In this document: one piece after another, positions 29,800 to 40,549 of the stretch
How the letters are laid out: each line of letters starts with the position of its first letter
Position numbering within the stretch: the first letter of the stretch is position 1
Source of the DNA: Balaenoptera acutorostrata
Taxonomy: Eukaryota > Chordata > Mammalia > Artiodactyla > Balaenopteridae
Direction: 5' to 3'
Length of the DNA stretch: 64,000 nt
Assembly (NCBI RefSeq): GCF_949987535.1
Contig: NC_080082.1
Coordinates: forward strand, 30,912,011 to 30,976,010
Program-made: the position numbers and the translations under genes
The notes under the pieces: model-generated
What the model was told of the DNA's origin: nothing
The model's database searches: none
Seen by the model: the letters and a program-made list of their open reading frames with translations, nothing else

Positions 29800-30995
29800 C
29801 ACCAGAAGGGAGGAGACGGGCAAGTTCAATTATTGCTTCAATAATGAGCGAATCGTTTCTGGTTTGCTATTTACACTGCTCTCCTGGAGAGAAAACAAGT
29901 CTTCCAACCAAAGTCCTCCCATTTCTACTATTTATCCAAGATTACATATCTAATCCCATAATAAAACACCATTCCCGCTCAGAAAGCAGAGTGATTACCT
30001 ACAGATGTGCCCAGACCAAGACATCTGCACATCCAAAATGGCCACCGGCAGGATATCTTATCTACCTCGGGCTGATGACCAAAAGGGCTAATTAACTTCT
30101 GAAACTTTACGAGTGGAGATCCCAGACTGGGGATGAAAAAGGCAGCCTGGTGACAGAGGCCCCGTATCTTCATGTGCTGCCCAGGATAGAAGCCCGTGCT
30201 GTGCCTGACTTCAAGCAACACCTTGTACGCTGATGAAGTTTGGCCCCAATAGTATGCCGTCTCTGACACATGAAAATAAAATGCTTTCCTAATGTGCTTG
30301 GCATAGCATCAGGAAAATACCTCATCTGAATTTTTATTCTGCTGACAAATGATGTGCGTCCCGGCCTTTATCTAGCTGCTTAGATTCAATATCTGAGCGC
30401 GGCAGAGATTTCTTAATTTGCTCATTCCTCTTGGTACCGTTTAGAATGAGCGCTCAGAATGAAAACGTATCATGAGGCAAAAAGGGAGATGTCTACCTGC
30501 TCGTCGTAAACCCCTGGAAATTGCTGTGCTCCCTTAGATCTCACCGCAGAATCATCTCAGCTCCACCTTGATTTGTCTCTCAATATACTGTTTAAAAATG
30601 TAACCCAATCACCAAGCCCAACAAGCAGTCTGTTTATTATTACTTTTGATAGAAAGGTTCATAACATCCTGTAATGTGTGTGCATTTTTTATTCCGTTTG
30701 GCTACTAGACACTGAAACCATTTGGGACATTTATTAAAATGCATTCAGCCAGTCTTTAGGATGAGGTTAATATGGGATTTATGCCTCTGTGGTGTGCGGG
30801 GCACAGAGCAGTAATAACGCTTGTTTAGTACTTCGTTCACGTACAAAATGGTCGGCTATAAAAATCGAAGGAATACAAAGATGGGCTGAAAAAGCATAGG
30901 ATGGGGAGGGATTTCTTCAAGCTGGGGGCTTCCACAGGGCACCAGACAAAGAGAAGAAATTTATTTCAATGGAAAATCGAATTATCTGGTTGCAT
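29800..30995. promoter_or_regulatory. repeat-free block, candidate conserved noncoding cluster
   Basis: About 1.2 kb with no recognisable repeat, in contrast with its surroundings. The composition is balanced and many AT-rich words suit homeodomain, GATA and HMG factors (for example GCTAATTAAC at about 30087 and GATATCTTATC just before it). I read it as a likely enhancer cluster. This is inference from appearance, and no target gene is visible in the window. Confidence 0.4.
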
Positions 30996-31756
30996 GAAAC
31001 AGGCTGGGGAGGTAGGGGCCCCAGAAGGAAGTCTGGTTTGATAGACTCAAGCCTGCCAACCTGCCCAGGGAGTCCTGTGCCACCTGGCGTGGACAAGGGA
31101 TGCTTTCTGTGCAGCTCTACTTCCTCCTCATGTGTCCCTAATTCCTTTCTACCCCAGAGGCCTTCAGATAGACCCAAGCCTGTGAGAGGGCCAGAGGGCC
31201 AGGGGTGGAGCCAGTCAGACATCAGGGTATCCAAACCAGATGGACCCAGCAAGATGGGGATAAAAATTCCAAGCAACTTCCTAATGGTTGGCTGGGCATC
31301 TGGGCAGAAGGCAGAGCGCACATGTTTCCTACACGTGTTGGTGATGTGTTTGCTTCCAAGGGCGGAAGTGATCCAGGAAACCCCCTGGAAACCACCCGGT
31401 GCCACCCCAGGGCAGGTGATGACCAGCGTCCTGCTTCCCAGCAGGACCGGAGGGGCTTTGGGCACCTATGCATGGGAGGGGTCTTCCCTTCAGCTGCATC
31501 TCAGCTCGCTTCCCCGAGACCAGGGGACGCACGGTGAGGAGGACCAAAACCCAGTCTCCAGCCGCTGCAGCCAGGTTTCGGAGGGATTGGACTGGAGGCT
31601 CTGCTCTCTGCTTCCCACCCCGAGTGAGGGCAGGCAGGCTGAAAGCAGACGCTGACAGGGGCAGCTGAGCTGCTGGCATCTCCCCCGCAAGATGGCAGGA
31701 GCCCTCACTCTGGTCTCCCTGCTTCCGTTCTCGCCCTTCAGTCTGTTGTCCCAGAG
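30996..31756. other. GC-rich unassigned sequence with long overlapping frames
   Basis: A 228-aa plus frame (30969-31655) and minus frames of 182, 170 and 140 aa overlap here. None shows a domain, and both strands are open at once, which points to low stop density and not to coding. No repeat is recognised. Confidence 0.35.
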
Positions 31757-32378
31757 CAGCCCCAGGGATGATCTGAGACTGAAAATCATACCAAGTCGCT
31801 CCCTCACCTGCACGAACCTTCCCAGGGCCTCCCCACTGCACTCAGAGCATCCAAAGTCCTTCCCAGAGCCCATGAGGCCCTGTACGATCTGGTTCTTTCC
31901 TCTTTCTACCATTTCACCTCCTTCTACTCTCCCCCTGGTTCACTCTGCATCAACACCCTGGCCTCCTTTCTGTCCCTCGTCCTCTGCAGGCTCCAGCCTC
32001 AGGACCTTTGCACATGCTGGTCCCCTGCCCAGGATGCTGTTGTTCCAGAGACTGGCGTGGCTGTCTCCTCATTGTCACAACATCTATGTTCCCTCCTCAC
32101 AGAGACCTTATCTTGCCACCCAGTGGAATGTGGGCCCCTTCCCTCTCTTTCACGGCACCCTATTTTAATTATTAGCATAGCATTCAATGCCACCTCGTTG
32201 CCCTTGTTTTTTTATTGATGGATTTACTGATTGTTGTTCTTTATTCAGCCTCTCTGTTCCAGGATATAAGCTTTTGGAGGGCAAGGGTCATGCCTGCCTT
32301 GTTCACCCTTGTGTGCCAGCTCCCGTGTGAGTGGCGTCAGGCACGTAGTAGGGCTAAATAAAAGTTGTTGGATGGTTG
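31757..32378 (+). repeat. L2 LINE 3' region
   Basis: A long ordered L2: AGCATCCAAAGTCCTTCCCA, GAGGCCCTGTACGATCTGGT, CAGCCTCAGGACCTTTGCAC, GGGCAAGGGTCATGCCTGCC, TTGTTCACCCTTGTGTGCCA, and the tail ATAAAAGTTGTTGGATGGTT. Confidence 0.92.
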
Positions 32379-32394
32379 AAGGGCAGCAGTTATC

Positions 32395-32625
32395 ATATAC
32401 CAGGAGGTGTGAGTACTTTACAAACATAACCTCATTCAATCCTTGTGACAGCCCTGTACTCTGGCTACTGGACTTTTAGTATACCCATTTTACAGATGAG
32501 GAAACAAACTCAACCAGAAAAAGCACTTACCCAAGGTTACACAACCTAGCAAGAGGAGGCGGCAAGGACTCATGCCCAGGGCTGTTTCTGATCCCAGAGC
32601 CATTATTCTTGACCACTGGGCTCTA
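32395..32625 (-). repeat. MIR SINE
   Basis: CATAACCTCATTCAATCCTT, CCCATTTTACAGATGAGGAA, ACTTACCCAAGGTTACACAA and GGACTCATGCCCAGGGCTGT follow antisense MIR. It directly follows the L2 tail. Confidence 0.88.
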
Positions 32626-33539
32626 CGACCTCAATTTGTGGACGACCCAGAAGGAGGGTGCTGTGTCCCCCGGATAACCCAAGTGAAAGGCAAGTCGGAC
32701 TGTTTTATAAGAGCCTCTGAACAACTGGTCCTGTTCCAGTTGCCTGCTTTCCCCACCCTGAGACTAGTCTGGATTCCTGGTCTCAGCGGGTGACATGTAT
32801 AAATTTAGCTTCAGTGATGTCCAACAAGGCTAATGCAAGAGAGCACATTCTCTTCCCTACCCCTCCCTCTGGGAACCCCGAACCCACCCCAATCCATCTC
32901 CTAGACCAGCCCAGGGTCCCCTCGTCATGCCTTCCACCCTCATGCACATGCCTAGTCTCCTTCCCAAACTCTCGTCGGTCCCGTCATCCTCTCCCCACCC
33001 AAAGAGAATGACTTTAAATACACACAGTCTAAACCATAGCAGGTCATGAGAAAGTGATGGAAAGAGGAGTAAACTTGACCGTCAATCAAATTTTTAAAAA
33101 TGGGTCCTCTGGCTTCTAAGAGCTTTCACTACGTGCCTGTGGCTCATTTGAGGAATTATTCTCGGGTACCATTTGCTCTCCTGGCACCGCATCTCCAGCA
33201 TGTGTATTAGACACATCCCAGGGTGGGGCGTTTTGCTTGGTTACACTGGATGACGAATGTTTCCACAGCTGCAAACAAGACACTTTTGCTAAGAAGTTTG
33301 GGCTGTCAGAGAAGCATGAGGACCTTATTATTGGTGTTTGAATGAAGAAAGGGAAGGAAGGCGGCGGGGATCCCTCTAGACAGCATCAGGGCAAATGGCA
33401 AGTCTAAGAAAGACAAATAAAGTAAGTCTCTGCTGGTATCTTAACAGGCAAGGAATTTAACTGGAAATATACCGAATAATTAAATTAAAATTGGTAGAGC
33501 CATGCTGTGTGCACCATTCTAAAAACAATGCTAAAAGCC
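32626..33539. other. unassigned sequence, possible conserved part at 33100-33480
   Basis: No gene or repeat is recognised. The later half is AT-balanced with no long frame and might be a conserved element. Confidence 0.35.
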
Positions 33540-33737
33540 AGCATGCATCGACGGCTTGCTATATGCCAGGCATATATATTACTTCCCTCAATCCTCACCA
33601 CAGCTCTACGAATTGGATATTCTGATCGTTACAGATGAGGACACTGAGGCATGGAAAGATCAAGTCATTTGCCAGGGCTAGGAATGGAACCAGAGTGCCA
33701 AGTGACATCTGTCAGACTCACAGCTCCTGCGCTGAAA
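33540..33737 (-). repeat. MIR SINE
   Basis: TTGCTATATGCCAGGCATAT, CTTCCCTCAATCCTCACCAC, GTTACAGATGAGGACACTGA and GTCATTTGCCAGGGCTAGGA are antisense MIR. Confidence 0.85.
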
Positions 33738-33767
33738 GCTTCCATCCTCTACTCCTCGTGTGCAAAT

Positions 33768-33960
33768 GAAGCAGTGTTTTCCAACCCAACTGCACAGAAT
33801 CACCTGGGATGGGTGCTCTTTTCAAAAACACCCCTGCCTAGACCCCTGCTCAGACTAATTAAATCAGCATCACTGGCAGTGGGCCCCCAGGCATGGGGAT
33901 TTTTCCAAAGCTTTCAGAAGGTGATTTTAATGTGCAACCAGACTTGACATCTACTGCTCT
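33768..33960. mobile_element. hAT-type MER element
   Basis: CACAGAATCACCTGGGATGG, CAGACTAATTAAATCAGCAT, CCCAGGCATGGGGATTTTTC and GAAGGTGATTTTAATGTGCA form a known hAT-Charlie nonautonomous element. The terminal repeats are decayed. Confidence 0.75.
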
Positions 33961-33961
33961 A

Positions 33962-34160
33962 ACTAGTGTAGTTCTTCTCAAAGTGGGCTTCCCTGGACCA
34001 GCTGCAGCAGCACTTAGGGACTTGTTAGAAACGCAAACTACAGAACCCACCCTAGACCTGTTTGAATCAGAAACTCTGCAGGTGGGAGGAGCCCAGAAAC
34101 AGACCTTTTAACAACCCCTCCAGGTAATTCTGAAACATGCTAAAGCCTAAAAACCACTGC
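33962..34160 (-). mobile_element. hAT-Charlie nonautonomous element (MER20-like)
   Basis: GCAGCAGCACTTAGGGACTT, GTTAGAAACGCAAACTACAG, GAATCAGAAACTCTGCAGGT and CAGGTAATTCTGAAACATGC, ending AAAAACCACTG. It follows a related hAT element head to tail, and its right end is the target of the L1 that comes next. Confidence 0.8.
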
Positions 34161-34990
34161 TCCGGACATGGGTTAATATCTCTTTGAGATGCTGATTTCA
34201 GGGATTTTTGGATATATACCCAGAAGTGTGACTGCTGGATCACATGGTAGTTTTATTTTTAATTCTGTGAGGAACCTCCATACTGTTTTCCATAGCAGCT
34301 GCACCATCTCGCATTCCCACCAACAGTGCCAAGTGTTCCCAATTCCTCCACATCTTCACCAGCACTTGCTGTCTTCTGGTTTTGGGGTTTGCGTTTTTGT
34401 TGTTTTTTGATAAAGCCATCCTGACGTGTGAGACGATGGTGGTTCTGGTTTGCATTTCCCTGATGATTAGTGACAAAGTGCATTTTTTCATATACTTGTC
34501 GGCCGTTTGTATATGCCTATGTTCATCGCAGCACTAGGCAAAATAGCTACGATGTGGAAACAACCTCAATGTTCATTGACAGACGAATGGATCAAGAAAC
34601 TGTGGTGTAATGGAAGACTACACCGCCTTCAAAAAGAAGGAACTCCTGCAGTACACAACGACATGGATGAACATTGAAGAAATGACGCTAGTGAAATAAG
34701 CCAGACACAGAAAGACACGTACTGCATGATTCCACTTATACGAGGTATATAAAAGAGTCAAAATCATAAAATCAAAGACTGGAATGGTGGTTACTAGGGG
34801 GAGGAGGGGTGAAGGGGAAATGGAGAATTATTCATCAACAGGTATAAAGTTTCAGTTAAGTAAGATGAGTGAGCTCTAGAGACCTGTACAGCATTGTACC
34901 TATAGTCAACAATAACATATGGCACGGTGAATAATTAAGAGAATAGACCTCCCGTTGTGTTCTTATCACAATTAAGAAAAAAAAAAAACA
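34155..34990. repeat. L1M LINE with 5' inversion (twin priming)
   Basis: 34165-34515 is antisense L1 (GGATATATACCCAGAAGTGT, CACCAACAGTGCCAAGTGTT, TTGCATTTCCCTGATGATTA). 34516-34985 is sense L1 (CCTATGTTCATCGCAGCACT, TCCATTGACAGACGAATGG-like, ATTCCACTTATACGAGGTAT, poly-A). The outer end of the inverted part and the start of the sense part are neighbours in the L1 consensus, so this is one element with its 5' part inverted. CACTGCTC words flank the whole (34154-34162 and 34989-34996). Confidence 0.88.
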
Positions 34991-34996
34991 CTGCTC

Positions 34997-35105
34997 TTTC
35001 TAGAATATAAACTCCATAAAGGCAAGTTTTGTTCAGCCCTGGATTGCCAGCACCTAGCACCAAAATACTTATAAAACGAATGAATGAATGAATGAATGAA
35101 TGATT
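34997..35105 (+). repeat. L2 LINE 3' tail
   Basis: AAACTCCATAAAGGCAAGTT, TTGTTCAGCCCTGGATTGCC, CAGCACCTAGCACCAAAATA and a GAATGAATGAATGAATGAAT end are the L2 tail. Confidence 0.85.
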
Positions 35106-36650
35106 GACTACTTGCTACACGCTGTTGATCTTTGCATTACACTGAGAAACCTTGAACTGGTAAAGATTTAGATCCTACTTTGCAAAGTTAATTAAGGATT
35201 CACTTGGCTATCTATATTGGTAAGATTAAAATCTTTGCAGTCCAAAGCGCTTAGTTAGTCTCTTTGGTTTTTTCCAAACAGGCTACAGAGATGATGAAAT
35301 TAACACCAACCCCAGCGGTAACTGCTGGTCTGGCCCTTGTTGCTCTCAGTCCTGGTTAAGCAGGTAGGTAGCTCATCTGCCAGGCTGTTTTATTTTCTGC
35401 CATCACACCCCAAGAGGGTGGAAGGCCACCCATGACTGACAAAGACAGGGGAATTTTCCTAGCAGTTGAAAGAGTCAATCCTGCATTCTTCTGCACAGCC
35501 CAATACCCAGATTGAGCCGTAGCATAATCAGAGACAATTAACTAGCCTTCCAGCTCTCCTCATTAAACGATGGAAATGCGCTGTATCTTTCTGCAGTAGC
35601 CTGCTTCTCTCACAATTCCCTTCCCGCAGCCTGACTACAATTTTACTGTGTGTGAAAAATGACTTGGAATTGCAACAGGAGTGCAAGGGAGCAATGATTA
35701 AATTTGTCCCCAAAATTAATGTGGCTGTGATTGGCAGAGGGGAGGAGGGGAGGGCTGGAGAAGGGAGTGTTATAGAGCAATCAACAATCAATGGTGGGAA
35801 GGTGACCTGACATCACCGTCTTCTGCAATTGTAATCAATATCCCTCTGGCTTCAGCAAGGGCCTCTCAATCTATGCTGCTTCTCTCGATAGAGTTTATTC
35901 TTGCATAAATACCTTAAATAAATAGCGCGAGGAGAACACTCAGGGATACTTTAAATTGCATCCATATCGTGCAAAGGCAAAAGCGAGTTCCACTGGGGAG
36001 GATCTGTCTCTCAGAACCAAACAAGCTTCTCCTTTAAAAACCTCATAATTGGTTATTTACACACTCTGCAACTTCGCATTTATGCTGCATCCCGATTATC
36101 ATAAGCATTTCCAATTTGACAGAACCCGACTACAGTGCATATGCAAGCTCTTCTAATTTCCGAAGCGGCTAACTGGAGACGGTGAGGAGCGATGATTTAT
36201 CTGTTTGTGATTTGAATAGGATAATGCCTGTAGCATCTCGAAGCCAGGGCTATTTTCTGGGAACATGTGTTGTCTTGAAACCCTGGCTGACACTCTTCAG
36301 GAATCATAAAAATGACAGGGGCCAAGATTTTTGTTGCTGTTGGTTGCGCCCACAGCTTTCATCTGGGAAGGGGCGGGGAGGAGGATTTTGTTGAGCAATT
36401 GTGCTGTGGACGGCAGTGCGGCCCCATGGATACGGTCCGGTTTGTGGATTGGCGAGAAGCAACATCAATTACATGCAGATCAATTTAATCACAAACACCA
36501 GAGCAGATGGAAAACAAAGGCACTTCCGGAGCTGCCGGGGAGGCCAGGGAGGCAGCTACCCTTAGGAACCCTCTTGGAATTGCTCTTATTGATGATGGCC
36601 TCCCTGCTGGGGTAGGATCCTGGATTACCGTCCTCTCGCCTGCTAAAGTG
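35106..36650. promoter_or_regulatory. repeat-free block, candidate conserved noncoding cluster
   Basis: About 1.5 kb without recognisable repeats. Motifs include a CCAAT-type GTGATTGGC (about 35728), neighbouring CAATCAACAATCAATGG (about 35779-35795, HMG/SOX-like), a PBX-HOX-type TGATTTAT (36193-36200), and an octamer-like TGCATATGCAAG (about 36135-36146). Density of such words and lack of repeats are typical of conserved enhancers of developmental regulators. No function can be proven from one sequence. Confidence 0.45.
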
Positions 36651-36654
36651 TAGA

Positions 36655-37655
36655 GTGAATTTGCCTGCTTCTCTCTATGTCCACTGCTGCCACCAAGCCT
36701 GTGTTACCTGGAATCCAGACTACTGGGAATCCTCCTGGGAGCATCCCAGCCCATCCCTGCTTCTTGCCCGCCCCAATCCATCCTCCACAGGACAACCAAA
36801 GTGGTTGAGCCCCATGAGGTCTCGGGGCTTCCCTGGTGGTGCAGTGGTTGAGAGTCCGCCTGCCAGTGCGGGGGACACGGGTTCGAACCCTGGTCTGGGA
36901 AGATCCCACGTGCTGTGGAGCAACTAAGCCCGTGCGCCACAACTACTGAGCCTGCGCTCTAGAGCCGTTGAGCCACAAGTACTGAAGCCCACGTGCCTAG
37001 AGCCCGTGCTCCACAACAAGAGAAGCCACCGCAGTGAGAAGCCCACACACCGCAACGAAGAGTAGCCCCCGCTCGCCGCAACTAGAGAAAGCCCACGCGC
37101 AGCAACGAAGACCTAACGCAGCCAAAAATAAAGAAAGAAAATAGATAAATTTATTTTAAAAAAATATATACATCAGGTATTGATGCTCCTGTGGTTAAAA
37201 CCCTCCGTGTCTCCCCATTGCACTTGGAACAACAAGGCTCCTCAGGAAGTGGCCGCAGCCCCCTCTCCAACCCCTCACAGGCTACTCTCCCACGCAATCA
37301 GCTGTGCCCTTGAACACACCAAGTTTATTCTGACCTCAGGGCTTTTGCCAAGGCTGTGGCCCCGCCTGGACCACTCTTTGTGACTCCCCTGTGTCTTCAC
37401 CTGGTGGGGTGTGACGTGATGTGATGTATTATTACATAATATACCATACATATGTATGTCTATATATCTCTGTATTACATCTATAGATATCATCTTATAC
37501 CTGCTTCAACTCCAGTGTTACCTCCTCAGAGAAGCCTTCCCTGACTTCCTACCTAGTTCACCTCCCAGCCCTTCCCTCCATCCCTCCGTAGCCAGGGCTT
37601 GGCAAACAGTAGGTGCTCAGGAAATAGCTGGTGAATGAATGAATGAATGAACGAG
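36655..37655 (+). repeat. L2 LINE 3' region, split by a CHR-1 SINE
   Basis: Left part: GTCCACTGCTGCCACCAAGC, AATCCATCCTCCACAGGACA. Right part from about 37175: AAAACCCTCCGTGTCTCCCC, GACCTCAGGGCTTTTGCCAA, CTCCTCAGAGAAGCCTTCCC, GTAGGTGCTCAGGAAATAGC and a GAATGAATGAATGAATGAAC end. A 100-bp AT-rich gain (37400-37495) lies inside the right part. Confidence 0.85.
36824..37165 (+). repeat. CHR-1 SINE, near full length
   Basis: It starts GGGGCTTCCCTGGTGGTGCA, with the tRNA-like B box GGTTCGAACCC at 36880-36890. The long CHR-1 body follows (CAACTAAGCCCGTGCGCCAC, CAACAAGAGAAGCCACCGCA, GAGTAGCCCCCGCTCGCCGC, GCAACGAAGACCTAACGCAG), with an A-rich tail. Long CHR-1 copies are known from Cetacea and hippopotamus, so this copy is the best lineage marker in the window. 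Confidence 0.95.
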
Positions 37656-37659
37656 CTCC

Positions 37660-38650
37660 AAGAAGGAAGCTCAGTGGCTAGACAGCCATCTGCCCTAAGT
37701 CCTGGTTCCTCTCACCTGACTATCAGTTTCTCCACCTGCAAAATTGTGACCCAGCTGCCGTGAAACTCCTTGAGCAGAGATGTTGGCTATGTTGAGCACT
37801 CATTGCCAGGTCTTTGCTTCTGCTGTTTCCTCCTCCTGCCTCCTTCCATACCTCAAGCCCTGTGCTCTTTGGAGGCCCAACTGAAGACCCACAGCCTCCT
37901 ATATCACTTGCACCATCAGGGTATCTGGTCCATTTAAGAAGGTCTGGCCCCCAAGCTTCCAAAGCCCTACATAGAGTGGTCCAATGGCCCTTCCACCGCC
38001 TTCACCCACTTCTGGCTCCTTCTATCCCCTTCCATCCATTTGAGAAGAGCCCTCATGGGGAAGGGGAACTCAGCTCCAGGGTTCCCGGAGTGGGGACTAT
38101 TCTTCTCTCTTCTGGACCCAGCTTGCTGAAAGGAAAAAGAAGCAATATAGTCCCCAGAGCCCCGTCTGCCCAAGCACCGCCCCTGAAATCCAGGCATGCA
38201 CAGGTCTCTAAAGCTCTTGCACTGCTCACTGCCCACCCTTCACAAACCCAGGAGGTGACCTGTGGTGCTGGTCACCAGTTACAGGGGGAGCAAGTAGCCT
38301 CAGTGAGCTCAGGAGAGAGGAGAAAAGTCAACGGCCACCATGTACCGAAGATGAGGGCTCACGGATGAGGGGCTCAAAATGTGACCAGAGGCCTCTCTGC
38401 AACCTCTCTGCAGAAGAAAGCAAAGCAGGAAACCCACCCCAGATTTGGCCTACTGTGTAGAGCTTGAGCTCCCATGGGTGCCTGCAACCACCAGTGAGCC
38501 CCCACCTGGGCCTGTTCCCTCATCTTCCACCCACAGACTCAGGACCACCACCCCCTTGCCCCACAGTGAACACCCAACTCTGGCTAGGTTGCTTCTGTTC
38601 TCAGGGCAATTGGCCTAGTTACCTTTCCCTGATCTTTCCGAGGAGGTTAC
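37660..38650. other. unassigned sequence
   Basis: A weak MIR-like trace lies at 37685-37760 (CAGTTTCTCCACCTGCAAAA). The rest shows no repeat or gene. A 184-aa plus frame at 37814-38368 has no domain and overlaps minus-strand frames. Confidence 0.35.
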
Positions 38651-38651
38651 A

Positions 38652-38740
38652 CCACTTCCACTTCCCAGATATTTCACCATTAGGGATTCATTCCTTTGCA
38701 TTGACCAGATGCAGTATTAAAATACAGATTACTTAGGGGA
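38652..38740 (+). repeat. local direct duplication, copy 1
   Basis: CCACTTCCACTTC, then ATTTCACCATTAGGGATTCA, ATGCAGTATTAAAATACAGA. The same text returns 281 bp downstream with only a few differences. I recognise no transposon here. Confidence 0.9.
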
Positions 38741-38935
38741 TGTCCATTCTGTCCCTGTGCATGGGAACTCTTCCTGTGGAGAAAAGGGAAAAATACAAGT
38801 TTAATTCCTAGCAGGGCATCCCCTCCAAAGATAGGCAACAGTGCAAATTATGGCAATGAGGGCTTGCCTTGTGAGTTGCAGAGGAACTTTTACATCTCAA
38901 GAGATAAGTGTACCATCACCACCCTGCCCAAAATT

Positions 38936-39021
38936 CCACTTCCACTTCTATATTTCACCATTAGGGATTCATTCCTTTGTGTTGACCAGATGCAGTATTA
39001 AAATACAGATTACTTGGGGGA
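38936..39021 (+). repeat. local direct duplication, copy 2
   Basis: It repeats the text at 38652-38740 with a 3-base deletion near the left end and a few substitutions. The intervening 195 bp is not repeated. Confidence 0.9.
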
Positions 39022-39067
39022 GATCCATAAGTGATGCATTCATCTGCATGAAGGGGAGGAGGCCATG

Positions 39068-39220
39068 GATCAGTAGTTCTCGACCCTGGCTATATATTAG
39101 AATCACCTGGGCCACGCTTGAAACTAAGTCTCTTGGAGACAGGGCCCAGGCATCTGGAGTTAGGAAAATCTCTCCAGGTTCTTCTGATGCAATATGAGTA
39201 TTGAGAACTGCTTCCATGGG
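39068..39220. mobile_element. hAT-type MER element, short
   Basis: It begins CAGTAGTTCTCGACCCTGG and ends GAGTATTGAGAACTGC, which are hAT-type inverted ends. Inside are ATTAGAATCACCTGGGCCAC and TCCAGGTTCTTCTGATGCAA. Confidence 0.8.
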
Positions 39221-40439
39221 CAAATCTTCACCTACTGAAATGTACCAGGAGACACCCCACTGATCACTGTGGATTGCCCACAGAGAAGCCAGCTACTGTT
39301 CAGTCTGGGGGCTGCCCTGGCTTCTCCCCTGGCTGAGCTCTCTCGGCTGGCAGAGTCCCTTGGCCAGGTGTGAGACGGATGCCCTAGGCTACCTGTGGTT
39401 CCTCAGTGCTCCTGGCATAGGGACTGAAGAAAGGACTCTGGATTATATGGGGGAAAAGGGAAGAATTCGCTGGTGATAAGTGAGCATGGATGTGTAGCCA
39501 GGACACTGAGCAGAAAAACCCCTGGCAGACGGGCAAGATGGTCTAACTCAGAAATCAGGAGCAAGTAACATGCACACTCCAGTCCCCACTGCCTCAGCCC
39601 ACCACCTGCCTCGAAGGATCCAGGGAAAATGAAAATTAATGGGGTGGGGAAGGTAATCAGCGGTGAGTCCCACTTTTGTTAATAACCACCCTCCATCACG
39701 GGTAGAATGAGACAGAGCATTCATTCAAGGCCAGGGTCACCTTGAGAAAAGAGGGTGGGAGACTTTGAAGGGTTTCTCTACAGCCTGGTGCCTCCCCAGG
39801 TCATGGAAGATGGTCTCAGAAATGGACTGTCCCTTTTGAGTTTTCGTGTCCTGAGGGTGCTTTCAAGATTGGCTCCGTGGACTGAACCAGAACGTCCATC
39901 AGGACCCCCAGCACTGAGTGGTCAGCCCCACCCACCGCCCCAGCCCCCTGCCTTTGCTGCCAGGACTCTTACACTCTCATGTCTTCAACCCCAGCACTTC
40001 TGGCCCCTGCTGCCCCACCCCCACTGCCAGAGCCGTCAGGAAAAGGGAGACGCTTTGGGATTGAAGCTGCTGCAAGCAGGTGGGGAGGTCATCAGCCTCT
40101 GAGCCCTGACACTGCCTCCACACCCAGCCTGATGATAACATTTCACTGCCAACTGCCTCGGCACCGCCAGCTACCTCAGAATCACAAGGCCCCGTAGACA
40201 AACACCTCTCCTGAGGTGGCTCTTTGTTTCTAAAACCATTTTCATTTCGTATATGTGCTTACTCGGCCTCCCCAAGGCACGGTGTTGCTTGGTGATGGGT
40301 GGGACGGGCAAACAGGAACCTCCCACGGCGGGTCTTTGATGTGTGCTGTTGGAAGCTGGGAGCAGCGCAAGGCCTGCCGTGGAAACCCTGCCATGCAGCT
40401 CTCGCAGGCACGGGGCATGATGGCCAACCTGCCTGTGAG
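39221..40439. other. unassigned GC-rich unique sequence
   Basis: No gene or repeat is recognised. Several overlapping frames near 39755-40470 lie on both strands. Confidence 0.4.
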
Positions 40440-40530
40440 GAATTTCCGTCATTTCCCACATGCCAGGCACCCTGAGAAGCCATTTACACGTAGTATCTCA
40501 TTTATTCTGCACACCAAGCCTTGACTAAGT
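40440..40530 (-). repeat. MIR SINE fragment
   Basis: CACATGCCAGGCACCCTGAG and TAGTATCTCATTTATTCTGC resemble antisense MIR. Confidence 0.55.
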
Positions 40531-40549
40531 AGGTCAAAAAGTAACTAAG

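Noticed and set aside
30969..31655. 228-residue plus-strand frame starting with ATG
   Set aside because: No domain or signal is visible, the composition is GC-rich, and long minus-strand frames overlap it, so low stop density explains it. No splice structure supports it.
36880..36890. tRNA B box suggesting a tRNA gene
   Set aside because: The box belongs to a CHR-1 SINE. The rest of the tRNA fold is not kept, and the same box recurs in the other SINE copies.
37814..38368. 184-residue plus-strand frame
   Set aside because: No domain, and overlapping open frames on the minus strand. Pro/Ser-rich translation is typical of GC-rich noncoding DNA.
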